A stretch of DNA of 64,000 nt, from contig CM070514.1 of assembly GCA_036346375.1 (NCBI GenBank), forward strand, positions 14,102,463 to 14,166,462, read 5' to 3'. Below the pieces are notes generated by a model, which was not told the DNA's origin, searched no databases, and saw only the letters and a program-made list of their open reading frames with translations. A program made the position numbers and the translations under genes. Shown here piece by piece: positions 11,912 through 20,633 of the stretch. The stretch is from Guadua angustifolia. Taxonomy: Eukaryota; Streptophyta; Magnoliopsida; Poales; Poaceae. Position 1 is the stretch's first letter, and each line of letters starts with the position of its first letter.

Positions 11912-12944
11912 ACCAGGTCCTAGGCCTGGGCGACTAGACTACGACCGTGAAGACAAAGCACGTGGTCGCCTCGACGAGCAACAAATGCATTACCAAATAG
12001 ACCACGCAGACGGGCCGGGAGGCTTCGCCAAGCAATCGCCAGATCACAACGTGATCGAGCCATTAAGGGCCTGCTTAGAGCGCCAGATCTCGGCTTCCCC
12101 GAGATCTGAAACTTGTAGGCTAAAATAAAGTAAATTAAGTTCCGAGATCTCAAACTTGTAGGCTAAAATAGTAAATTAAGTTTATATTTTGGCCTAAAAT
12201 ATAAACAAGATGATCCATCTAAACATTCTTAATGTACTCACACTCCAGACTTCACAGATTTGTGGAGCTAGAAAACCAGCCCACCCGATCCACGGATCTG
12301 TGGAGCCGAGCCGCACTCAAACAGCCCTAAATGCGCATGGGAGCCATTCAATGCGTGGGGAGCCATTGGCGCTCAAAGCCATTAAATGGGTGTGGCTCCT
12401 CGACGCCATGATGACTCCCTCCCGACCGAGCCAGCTTCACCAACTCCCTGCTCCATCTACACCGCCCGTCAGCAAGACGGGGTGACGCGGTACCAAAGTG
12501 CTCACACGAGGCGTCTGAACCCTCCTCGGGTGGTCCAAGACAGCAAGATCAAGATACGGCGAGACAAAGAGGTCCGAGGGACAAGAGCGACAGACTAGAC
12601 ACACCAATGTAATTAATGTAAAACTACTCCTCCGCCCGCCCCTAGCTAGTCTTGGGAGTATATAAGGGCGCTTAGTGTGCATGAGGCGGAGAGAGGCTCG
12701 GCCGGAAACTCCGATCACGGAGATCGATCACCATAACGAAGAGCAAGGTATACTAGAGCAACACGAGCTTGAGCAGTATGTAGGGTCATACCCGCATTGG
12801 GGCCCGAACTCGGGTAAATCCTGTGTTACTTGTGTGCTCCTGTGTGTTCTTGAGCTTCTGCCTTGCTCATCACGCCAAGAGAGTAGAGAAGAGAGCCGAG
12901 AGGACGCAATTGCTAAGACCCCCTATCAAACTCGGTTTCACACT
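11912..12944 (+). repeat. LTR A (Tat-type gypsy), 5'-truncated left part
   Basis: This plus-strand sequence is homologous to the 5' LTR of element G read on the minus strand (31651-32693). Shared blocks include CTTCACCAACTCC, a TATA-like GTATATAAGG near 12658, GAGCAACACGAGCTTGAGCA, and GGGCCCGAACTCGGGTAAAT. The first 100 bp or so of the LTR are absent. The terminal 39 bp lie at 19071-19109, displaced by element B. It also holds a MITE (12066-12327). No internal region follows on the right, so A is a solo LTR or an LTR fragment. Confidence 0.8.
12066..12327. mobile_element. Harbinger/Tourist-type MITE in LTR A
   Basis: A 262-bp element runs from GGGCCTGCTTAG to CTCAAACAGCCC, which are imperfect terminal inverted repeats. 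TAA flanks it on both sides (12063-12065 and 12328-12330). The homologous LTR of element G has the uninterrupted site GCCATTAAATGCGCATGG, which shows both the boundaries and the 3-bp TAA duplication. Inside is a duplicated block with AACTTGTAGGCTAAAAT (about 12112 and 12152). A related copy lies at about 24611-24838. It encodes nothing; mobilisation would depend on a PIF/Harbinger transposase elsewhere. Confidence 0.85.
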
Positions 12945-13173
12945 TGTCAACAGATTATACGCTTAGGGTACCCTCTCCATCAAGATAAAGTATACCCACG
13001 TGGTGGCCCGCAATCGGGTGGGCGATCATGGCTCGCGCCCAGCGTCGGTCCACGGGCGCCGGCGAGCAGTGGGCGAGCACGCCGCCGCCGCGCCTACCAC
13101 GTGGCGGCCTAGCAACGGGCGGCGATCACGGCCGCCCGCCAGCGTTGGTCCACGTGGCGCCCGGCGAGCCACA
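12945..13173 (+). repeat. Truncated 5' LTR of element B
   Basis: The first about 230 bp are collinear with the 3' LTR from 17866: ACAGATTATACGCTTAGGG, a CCACGTGG box, and roughly two units of the GC-rich repeat with GGCGATCA. It then passes directly into integrase coding sequence at about 13174. Confidence 0.8.
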
Positions 13174-13937
13174 GGGGCTTCACCCACCTTTGTCGCCATC
13201 GACAAGTTCACCAAGTGGGTCGGCCGAGGCGCGCAGGCCATCACACCCGCCGCCGCCGTTAGTTCATGCGCGATCTTCACCCGCTTTGAGTCGCCAATCG
13301 CATCATCACCGGCTAACGGCACCCGCCACTAGCGTGGCTTTTCCGAATTTCGTGAAGAAATGGGCACCAAGGTATGTTTCGCTTCAAAGGCCCATCCCAT
13401 GTGTAATGGTCAGCGGAACGCGCCAATGCGCTGGCAATCGGGGCTCAAGACAAGGGCGCTTGATCGACTCCACAAGCGGGTGCAAGATGGACGGAGAACT
13501 CCCTACCAGGTGTGGTTGTTCCGCACCACGCCCAAATGCGCGACCGCGAGACACCCTTCTTTTTGGTGTATGGCGCCGGCCGCTTCCCCTCCGAAATAAG
13601 CCGCCGCCTCCGCTCTCCGCTTTCAATGAAGAAGACCAAGAAGATCTCCGACGAGAAGAGGTTAACCTCCGGAGGAAGTGCGGATCGGGCCGCTTTGCGC
13701 CGCCCATTATCGCCAAAGCTCAGCAATACCACGCCACCCGGTCTCCGAGAGAACACCGGCAAGGTGACTGGTCTTGCAAAAATTCAGACGCATGTCGGGT
13801 TACATAAGCCGCCTCTCGATGGGAGGGCCCTTCAAGGTGGTCTCAGATTCTCGCCCGGCGGTCCGCTTAGCCACCGAGGGCGGCAAGGAGTCGCGAACTC
13901 CTACAACATTGAGCTATCGCGAAAGTTCTATCCTTAA
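13174..13937 (+). pseudogene. Tat-lineage integrase, C-terminal two thirds, element B
   Basis: Plus-strand reading starts TFVAIDKFTKW, the core integrase motif also found in element G. It continues through three frames: a degraded catalytic core, ETPFFLVYGA, a GPF(K)VV block, RLATEGGKE, and the terminal NIELSRKFYP before a stop at 13935-13937. Element G ends its pol the same way (NIELLRKFYP). No usable D,D,E triad remains, and at least four frameshifts are present. Base composition is richer in GC than in other copies. Confidence 0.85.
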
Positions 13938-16900
13938 GGGAATTAGGCACCCAAAGAAGTTTGCTCAACCAAATTTCGAGGTACGCCCTCTTCCTACCGG
14001 GTCACGTCACGCGATCAAGAAGGTTGTTGCCTAGAAAACTTTTTGCTTCACCATTACTGCTCCTCTTTGTTGTGCTTTGTGTGGCAATTATGCGCATGTA
14101 TGTCGCCGGTTCTGCGGCGCTTGCTAATTCCTTCGCGGAAATCCATGGCGATCCTCTGTTTGTGTATACTTAGCCCGGCGATCGAGGGCGAGCTAGGTGC
14201 GGTGCTCGACGCTGCTCGCACACCTCTAAGTTGGTTTTCTCAAGCAATCACCGTCGCCACCATGAGCATCGCTTTACCGTGCCACCTCGTAAAACTCACG
14301 CTTTGGCACACGCGCACAGGTCTCGATTTCTGGCAGTTCACAAGGACTTAGAATCCAAACAAGGCGAGCCAGACACTTCATGTCGATTTAGAATGTTTTG
14401 GGCTTACCTTGCGATGCCCTTCCGGATGTTTACTCACCTTCCTAGAGTCATCCTCAGTGCGCAGGTAAGCATAAAAGTACTGGCTTACTTTCACGAAAAG
14501 ACCTCGTGATCTTCGCCGGTCGCCTGCTGGCTTGGGGGTCGCCGCCCAAGGTCTCTCTGTGCCGCCCAAGGCTCCACGGCTGCGCCTTGGCGCCTGGGCC
14601 ACGGCTTTCAAGCGCTCAAGGTCAAGTTGCCCAAAGGACTTGGGTCAGCCGCCCAGCGCCGAGTCGCTCGCCCTAGCGCCTCCTGTGTTCCTTATCCCGG
14701 CATATAAAACAAGATAAGCGCTTATACCGCATTTTTGGCCATTTCACGATCATATCCTAGGATGGGTCAAGCCACGCGTGATTGTTGCAAGTGCCGGAAA
14801 CCACTGCTCCTTGTGATAAAAGAAGATGTGCTAAAGTGTTAACGCCCCATGAGGCCAAGTCATCGAATGTCGACCAGCATTACCTCTGCAGACGGCTCAG
14901 ACGCCGGTTGGCTCAGGAAGCATCGCCGTCGTCCCCGTTGAGTGTTGCTGGCCTAAGAGCACTCCGAAAACTTATTGTCTCGCCACGCTACTGTGGGTAC
15001 ATTTTCGGCGATCATCGTGGTCTAAGTTCCGAAGGTCAAACTTGCGATAATCTCGCAGAAACTTGACGCCGGGCCTTGTTGTCCTCGCGCTCCTTGTTCG
15101 GCTTAAGGCCATTTTTCGCCTACGTTTTATGTGGTCCGCGTAGTCTATGCTTGCGATCGCAACGGGCACATGAAATCATTTGGCGGGGCTTAGAACCGCT
15201 ACCCTAATGTAGGCGTTTTTAAAGAAAGCGTGTTGTCTAAGTCGAATGACGGCCATCCAGCAAGCAAATGTAGCGAATTCAATCACGCAAAAATAAGCAA
15301 ACGCATGAATAACGATTAAACATCTAACATTCATCCAAAAGTTGTCCAAGGTTTTTCTGGACGTAGGTTCATCGGCGAACAACAAAAAAAGAGAAATGTA
15401 AGAAAGCCGCCCGCTTTCACCTCGCCCCGCCAAGTCAAGTTCATCGCTCGGCGCCACCTTCGACACCTGGGAGTGGAGACATCCATGGCCGGCCGCTTCC
15501 ACCGCAAAGATCCCAAACCACGCAGTTAGCCACAAGCACTCCGCTGCCCACTCCGAGCCGCCTTCGCTCGCGTCCTTCGACGCTGGCCGTCACCGCCGCC
15601 ATGGGATCAAAAGCGGCGTCTGGCGGCAGCAGAAGAGCGCCGTAGGTCGCGCCATGATCGCGACCAAGGCGTCCTTCCGTGGTGGAGCGAGCGGCTAGGG
15701 CGGCAGGAGTCTCGAGCGCCTCGCGCGCCTCGGTTGGTCGCGGAGCAAATTGAAGCGCCGAGTCCTCCAGGCACGCGTCACGTCACACCTAAGGGTTCTG
15801 TGCACCTCTTGGTGTGCCGAACGCTTCTTCAACATGATCGCGAGGTTGCGCCGCAGCCGAAGCGATTCAAGTTCCGAGGTCTTCGCCGCCTCGGCCTTCT
15901 CCGCCGTGTCTCGGCTGCTCGGCCGGCTGCGATTGCGGTCGTGTTGACCCTCTCTTGCGCCCGACTCATTGCCCGCTTCTCTCCGCCTCCGCTTCCAGCC
16001 GCCACCGAGGCAAGCTGTTGGGCCGTCTGGGCCCCATGCCCGAGACGGCGGCAAGAACGGTGCCTAGTGCCGCGCATGTCGCTTACTCCGAGCGAGGAGT
16101 TCACGGCTGCCGCCGGGTGGCGTGGCGGCGCGAGGGGCGAGACCTCCGGCGACGCTGGTGCCGGGAGTATCTTCGGCCCTTGCGGCGGTGGAGGCGGGAG
16201 GCGCCTGGGCAGAGGCCTCCACCGCCTCGGGGCGCCGGGTGTTGACACTCTTGCGTTCGAGGGTCCGCCTTGGTGGCGCCTGCTTGCCGTTGCTAGGAGC
16301 GTGAGGCCACCTCGTTGAGCGGTGGCCTGGCTCCTATGGTCGGGTTGTCAGCGCCCAGCTGCCGGCGCGGAGGAGAAGGTACTGGCAGGTAAAGGCTCCG
16401 AGCGGTCTTCATGGAAGGCGGCGCGCCGAGGTGAAGTCGCGGCGGGGCATCTCTGTGCCTCCGCCCTTGAGGGGTACCGCCACGGCCGGCTAGCGGTGGC
16501 GGTGCTGTCCGCGGGTCTGCCCTCTTAGGGTCCGAGCCCGTGGTGTCGGCGGCGAATGGCCGCTGTTCCGCGTCTGATCGCTGGCGGCAGCACGCCCTCG
16601 ATCACCGGCGGGCAGGGTGGGATCACGGCCGCCCCGGGAGTCCATCGGCGGAGCACTGACGACCAGCGAGGCGCAGCCTGCTGCTCTGTGTCGGCGAGCG
16701 TCAAGGCGCGCGGAGGCGATTGCGGCAATTGAACCGGCAATATCACAACAAGCCACCGCCCAGTTTGGCTCTCGAAATTGCCCTCGCTGCCGCAAGAAAG
16801 GGAAAAGATGGCGGTCGGTTGGTGGAAGCCGCAGAAAACATGTGCTTAAAGAAAACTAGAAGACAAGGACTTACGGCCGCCACGCGGCGTCAGTCGTTGT

Positions 16901-17865
16901 CGCCTGTATCGCCATGAAGGCCGGATGCGCCCGGGCGAAGAGGGCTGATCCTCCGCCGTAGTCCTGAGCTACCAACCCTCCGTTGATCCGGCGCATCGCA
17001 CCGCCGACGCTGGCCGCCATTGCGCGAAGCTCGCTGTCTCTTCGACCGCGAGCTCAGCTTCTCATGCGTCGCCGCTCAAGGGCACCCCTGTATGCCGATT
17101 CATTGCCGCCCCGATGTATGCCGATCGCTGCGCCATGTCCTCCAGCTTGGACTCAGGCCGAAGGGAATGTAGCGGATGTCATCCCGCCCCGAAGCGGAAA
17201 TAGCAACTCCCCACTACTGCGCCATTGGTGGCGCGAGAATGAAGAAATGGCGAAGAGAGGAAGGTTCGCATCACCCCCATGAACATTTCACGAGGTGTGC
17301 GAAGATGGCGAGGAAGATGATAGAGTTGGGGTGAGATGAAGATGATGGATTTCATGGAAGTGGAGGACGGTGAGAAAAAATTCGAAAAGGGTGGAAGAAG
17401 GCCCGCCATCATGGCCCAGTGTCCGCAGGATTTATCTCGTCGGAGAGGCACACGCGTGGCGGTCCCCTTGGCCGGTATCGAAGGTGGCTTCCGGCCATGA
17501 TGATCCCCATCCGATTCACGGCGGTGGCGTCAACAGAGAGGCGGAATGGGCTTCACCATGGTGGATCAAGAAGACGAAGAGCTTTGGGAAAAAGAGGCGA
17601 AAGAACAAGAAAGCAAAAGTGCGCAAGAAAATGTATATGGAAACCGCTAGATACAGATGCATCTATATATGCGCATTCTATGCTCGGCGGTTCGCGAAAA
17701 GGCAGTAATTATGCGCCGTGCTTCGCCCCAAGGAAAATCGCAGGATATGCGCGAACCGCGATCGTACCCTCATGAGTAGTGGCCCGCCAAGAGCGCGCTA
17801 AGCATTAAGTGCATTATGAAGGTTCTAAAAAGGAGTCTTAGGCTCAAGGCTAGGACAGGCCGGGC
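13938..17865 (+). other. 3' region of element B between pol and 3' LTR
   Basis: About 3.9 kb, mostly GC-rich, between the integrase stop and the 3' LTR. Tat elements commonly have such a long 3' region, sometimes with antisense reading frames. A minus-strand frame at 16054-15695 reads TSELESLRLRRNLAIMLKKR, a charged, possibly coiled-coil segment that could be the remnant of an antisense ORF like the one in element D. I found no sense-strand gene. Many overlapping frames here are products of GC content. The polypurine tract before 17866 is decayed. Confidence 0.5.
15695..16054 (-). pseudogene. Possible antisense ORF remnant in the 3' region of element B
   Basis: A 119-codon minus-strand frame, Arg/Glu/Ala-rich, with TAEKAEAAKTSELESLRLRR. 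It is antisense to element B and lies between pol and the 3' LTR, the place where some Tat elements carry an extra ORF. I see no start context and no domain I can name. It may be a chance frame in GC-rich DNA. Confidence 0.3.
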
Positions 17866-19070
17866 TATCACAACAGATTATACGCTTAGGGTACCTTCTC
17901 CACCGCATAAAGTATGAGTCCACGTGGTTGCCCGGCAATCGGGCGGCGATCACGCTCACGGCCAAAGGCGTCAATCCACGGGCGCCGGGCGGCGTGTGGG
18001 CGAAACGCTTGCTCGCCCGGGCGCCAGCTACGTGGCGGCTCGCACGGCGGCGATCACGACCACCGCCAGCGCCGGTCCACGGGCGCCGGCGAAAGTGGGC
18101 GAAAGCACGCTTTACCGCTTTGGCGCCCAGCTACGTGGCGGCTCGGCACGGGCGGCGATCACGCCCGCCGCCAGCGCGTCGGTCCACGTGGCGCTGGCGA
18201 AGCAGTGGGCGAAAGACGCTTTACCGCCCGGCGCCAGCTACGTGGCGGCTCGGCAATCGGGCGGCGATCACGCCCGCTGCTCGGGCGTCGGTCCCACGTG
18301 GCGCCGGCGAAAGTGTGGCGAAGCACGCTTACTGCCGGCGCCACCACGGGCGGTTCGGCAATCGGCGGCGATCACGCCCGCGGCCAGCGCCACCACGGGC
18401 GCCCGGCGGCGTGGGCGAAGCACGCCCGGCGCCACCCACGTGGCGGTGGCGGTAGTTACGAGGACGCTCGCCGCTTCGCCGCAAGGCAAAAGGTGGAGCG
18501 CGGTGGCCGCCCGGTTCCTTCCACTACCGCATCGTGTCGAACGGCAGTTCGCTATAGCAGTTTATCGATTGCAAGGGTTTCGCGACAAGCCCATTCTCTC
18601 GACGCCTCACCTACATCGCAAAGGGGTCCCATCCGCGACCGGCAAAAGCACGCGAAGCATTTAATGAGGCCGAGGAACAGGACAACACAGGAAGGAGTAA
18701 TAAATGTATAAGGATCAGCATGATGACCTCTATTTTACCTACTCCCGTTAGCCTGGCCTATATAAGGGCCTCCGGTTGCATGGGAAAAGGGGACGGGCAT
18801 TCGAGAGAAAAGAGCTTGTAACCTAAGAGCTTTGTACTAGCTTCACGCACTCTCTAAACAATCCAAAGAGAAGTAAGGCTATTACCCGAGGCAAAGGGGC
18901 CCGAACTCGTAAAAATCTCTTGTTCATCCGTAGCTCATGGACGCCGGAATCCTCCGCGTAGGAGTCCCTGGGGCTTTCGCCCTCTAGGTTTAGCCAGCCG
19001 CGAAGACGTCCTCCTTCCGAACTAAACCCGGTCTGCATCCTCCGGGCCTGTCAGGTGGAATACACCGACA
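17866..19070 (+). repeat. 3' LTR of element B
   Basis: It starts TATCACAACAGATTATACG (TGTCAACAG in the 5' copy) and ends TACACCGACA at 19070, 1,205 bp. The U3 part holds a 105-bp tandem repeat (17930-18450). A TATA-like TATATAAGGG is at about 18758, followed by the transcribed region with GGGGCCCGAACTCG near 18898. The end is defined by the ACACT duplication. This LTR differs in sequence from LTR A and G, so B belongs to a separate Tat-type family. Confidence 0.8.
17930..18450 (+). repeat. GC-rich tandem repeat, about 105 bp x 5, in U3 of element B
   Basis: GCGGCGATCACG recurs at 17943, 18047, 18152, 18261 and 18365, spacing 104-109 bp. Each unit also has an ACGTGG box (TACGTGGCGG or CCACGTGG) and a GCGCCGGCG block. 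The units lie just upstream of the presumed LTR promoter. ACGT cores are known plant bZIP/bHLH sites, but any regulatory role here is inference. The truncated 5' LTR holds about two units. Confidence 0.85.
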
Positions 19071-19109
19071 ACACTTGAACCAATACTGTTTGGCACAAAC
19101 ACGCCGATA
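19071..19109 (+). repeat. Terminal 39 bp of LTR A, split off by element B
   Basis: It starts with the duplicated ACACT, then TGAACCAATACTGTTTGGCA and ACACGCCGATA. Element G has the same string in its LTR (ACTCGAACCAATACTGTCTG, ending CGTCGACA). The flanks of element B therefore rejoin to a normal LTR end. Confidence 0.8.
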
Positions 19110-19384
19110 CTAACAAAGAACTAATTATCGTCACAGAGCATAACTAAAAAGGTGAAACATATGGGAAATACAAACCAGAGACATAAGTTCGCGGAACCAA
19201 CTTTTGCACTCGCCATGGTCAAGAAGCACTAGAACATGTAACATAGCCAACCTAATGAATGCAATTGGAGGATCCCCAAGAGTTGACGCATTTACACGAA
19301 CTGGATGGCATCTCACGGCAAGATTTGGATTTGGTTGCCCACAACGCGTCACGAAATGAATCAGGGGAAAGTGAATCGATAGTA
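19110..19384. other. Unassigned DNA left of the GrpE gene
   Basis: Low-copy-looking sequence without a retrotransposon motif. A minus-strand frame ends here but shows no domain. It could be gene-flanking DNA or part of a long first intron. Confidence 0.35.
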
Positions 19385-19997
19385 AGGTGCGTTTGGTTGG
19401 TGGCAATAGGAGCGGAGCAGGGAGCTTGACCAAGAATGGTGAGAGGGCAGAAGAGTACCTTGGTGCCCCGCAGTCAGTCACGTTGCCAGGCTCTCCGTCG
19501 TGCCCTCTCGCTAATTCTGTCTCGCTAGGCTGCCCCAACACGCTGAGCTGAGCCCATAGTCGATTTCGGAACTGCCTCGCCCTTCTCACCGATCTGGGTG
19601 GCTTGGACTCGCTGTGTCTCCTTCGCACTCACTGTCAATCCCGGTAGCAAGCAGTCACCATCGCCACTTCGCGTCATTGGGCTCTCCGTTGTGGCCTTGG
19701 TGGTGGCTGCTGAGAGGGGTGAGGAGCCAGCGACAAAGTGGTGGCGATGTGGTCATCTCGGTTACCTTGCAATGAGGAGGCAGCAATCGTGAGATGATGA
19801 GCCCGATATCTGTCTTAATATTAGCGTGGTCTCCCAAGGAGATTGTATTTTTATTGTTGGTTTGGCCCAAACCGGTTGTATATTAATTGCGTTGTAGGCC
19901 CATCCAAGTAGACATTTTCAGCCCAGCTCGGAAAATTTTCAGGGCCAGAATTTTACACTGGTTTTAGACCCAAAACCGGTCTTCCAAGCAGGACCTT
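19385..19997. mobile_element. Candidate Harbinger-like element upstream of GrpE
   Basis: The left end TAAGGTGCGTTTGGTTGG and the right end CTTCCAAGCAGGACCTTA are rough inverted repeats of a type common in grass Tourist elements. The interior is partly GC-rich and ends in a short AT-rich part with AAAACCGGT. I could not find a convincing target duplication. No sequence in it looks like the missing first exon of GrpE. Confidence 0.4.
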
Positions 19998-20044
19998 AGT
20001 GAAATATGGATGATGTCAGGGTAATCTCTAATGGTCTTTATCAA

Positions 20045-20424
20045 GATAACATATCAGGTGATCAGCAGGTTTGATCAAATCGTAGTCTTTGATCCAACTA
20101 AGAAAAGTTTCAAAAATTCTGAAAAAAATCATGGATGTACATCTCATCTTACCTATCTACATATAGAATTTCATGATCAAATTCGTGCTATGCTAGTAGT
20201 TAGAAAAAAGACAAATTTGGGGTGCATTTGAACTATTCAAATTTGTCAGAAATTTGTCTTTTTTATTACTCTTAACATAGGACGAATTTGATCATGAAAT
20301 TTTATATGTAGATGGGGTAAGATGAGATATACATCCATAATTTTTTTCAGAATTTTTTGAAACTTTTCTTAGTTGGATTGCACGGTGATTGCACCAAACT
20401 GCTGATTGCACTGGATATGCCCCC
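20045..20424. mobile_element. Mutator-type MITE (380 bp, long hairpin) 5' of GrpE exon 2
   Basis: Two arms of about 165 bp are inverted repeats of each other: CCAACTAAGAAAAGTTTC in the left arm, its complement at about 20355-20375 in the right. The loop lies near 20215. A perfect 9-bp duplication, CTTTATCAA, flanks the element (20036-20044 and 20425-20433). Nine bases is the Mutator-superfamily target size. The arms are still similar, so it is not very old. It lies upstream of exon 2, probably in intron 1 of GrpE. Confidence 0.88.
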
Positions 20425-20633
20425 CTTTATCAAATATCCTTGTATGCAATTAACATCTTGCACGGAAACCAGGCTAGTATGTTGACACACTAGTTTGGTA
20501 TTTCAGGCAATTAAGCTAAATACCAGCCGCCGAACCATTCTTCAGCCTGATTTTCTGTTTTGGATACTTTTGTTTGGTTTTATTTTCCTCTTTGCTACTG
20601 TTTAATTAATTTACTCTGTTGTTTCATAAGCAG

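Larger units (their letters stand above)
12945..19070 (+). mobile_element. Element B: internally deleted Tat-type gypsy retrotransposon
   Basis: The element begins TGTCAACAG and ends TACACCGACA. It is flanked by the 5-bp duplication ACACT (12940-12944 and 19071-19075). The host is LTR A, and element G carries the matching uninterrupted site ACACTCGAACC. It keeps a start of the 5' LTR, the second half of integrase, a long 3' region and a 3' LTR. The rest of the 5' LTR, gag, protease, RT, both RNase H domains and the integrase N-terminus are missing. It cannot move by itself. Confidence 0.85.

Noticed and set aside
13028..13807. Plus-strand frame of 259 codons
   Set aside because: It runs through the truncated LTR of B, the tandem repeat and out-of-register integrase. 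The correct integrase reading uses other frames.
17914..18711. Three overlapping plus-strand frames of 175-265 codons
   Set aside because: They are translations of the 105-bp GC-rich tandem repeat in U3 of element B; all three frames stay open because of base composition.
19131..19628. Minus-strand frame of 165 codons left of GrpE
   Set aside because: It overlaps the candidate MITE, has no recognisable domain, and nothing supports expression.
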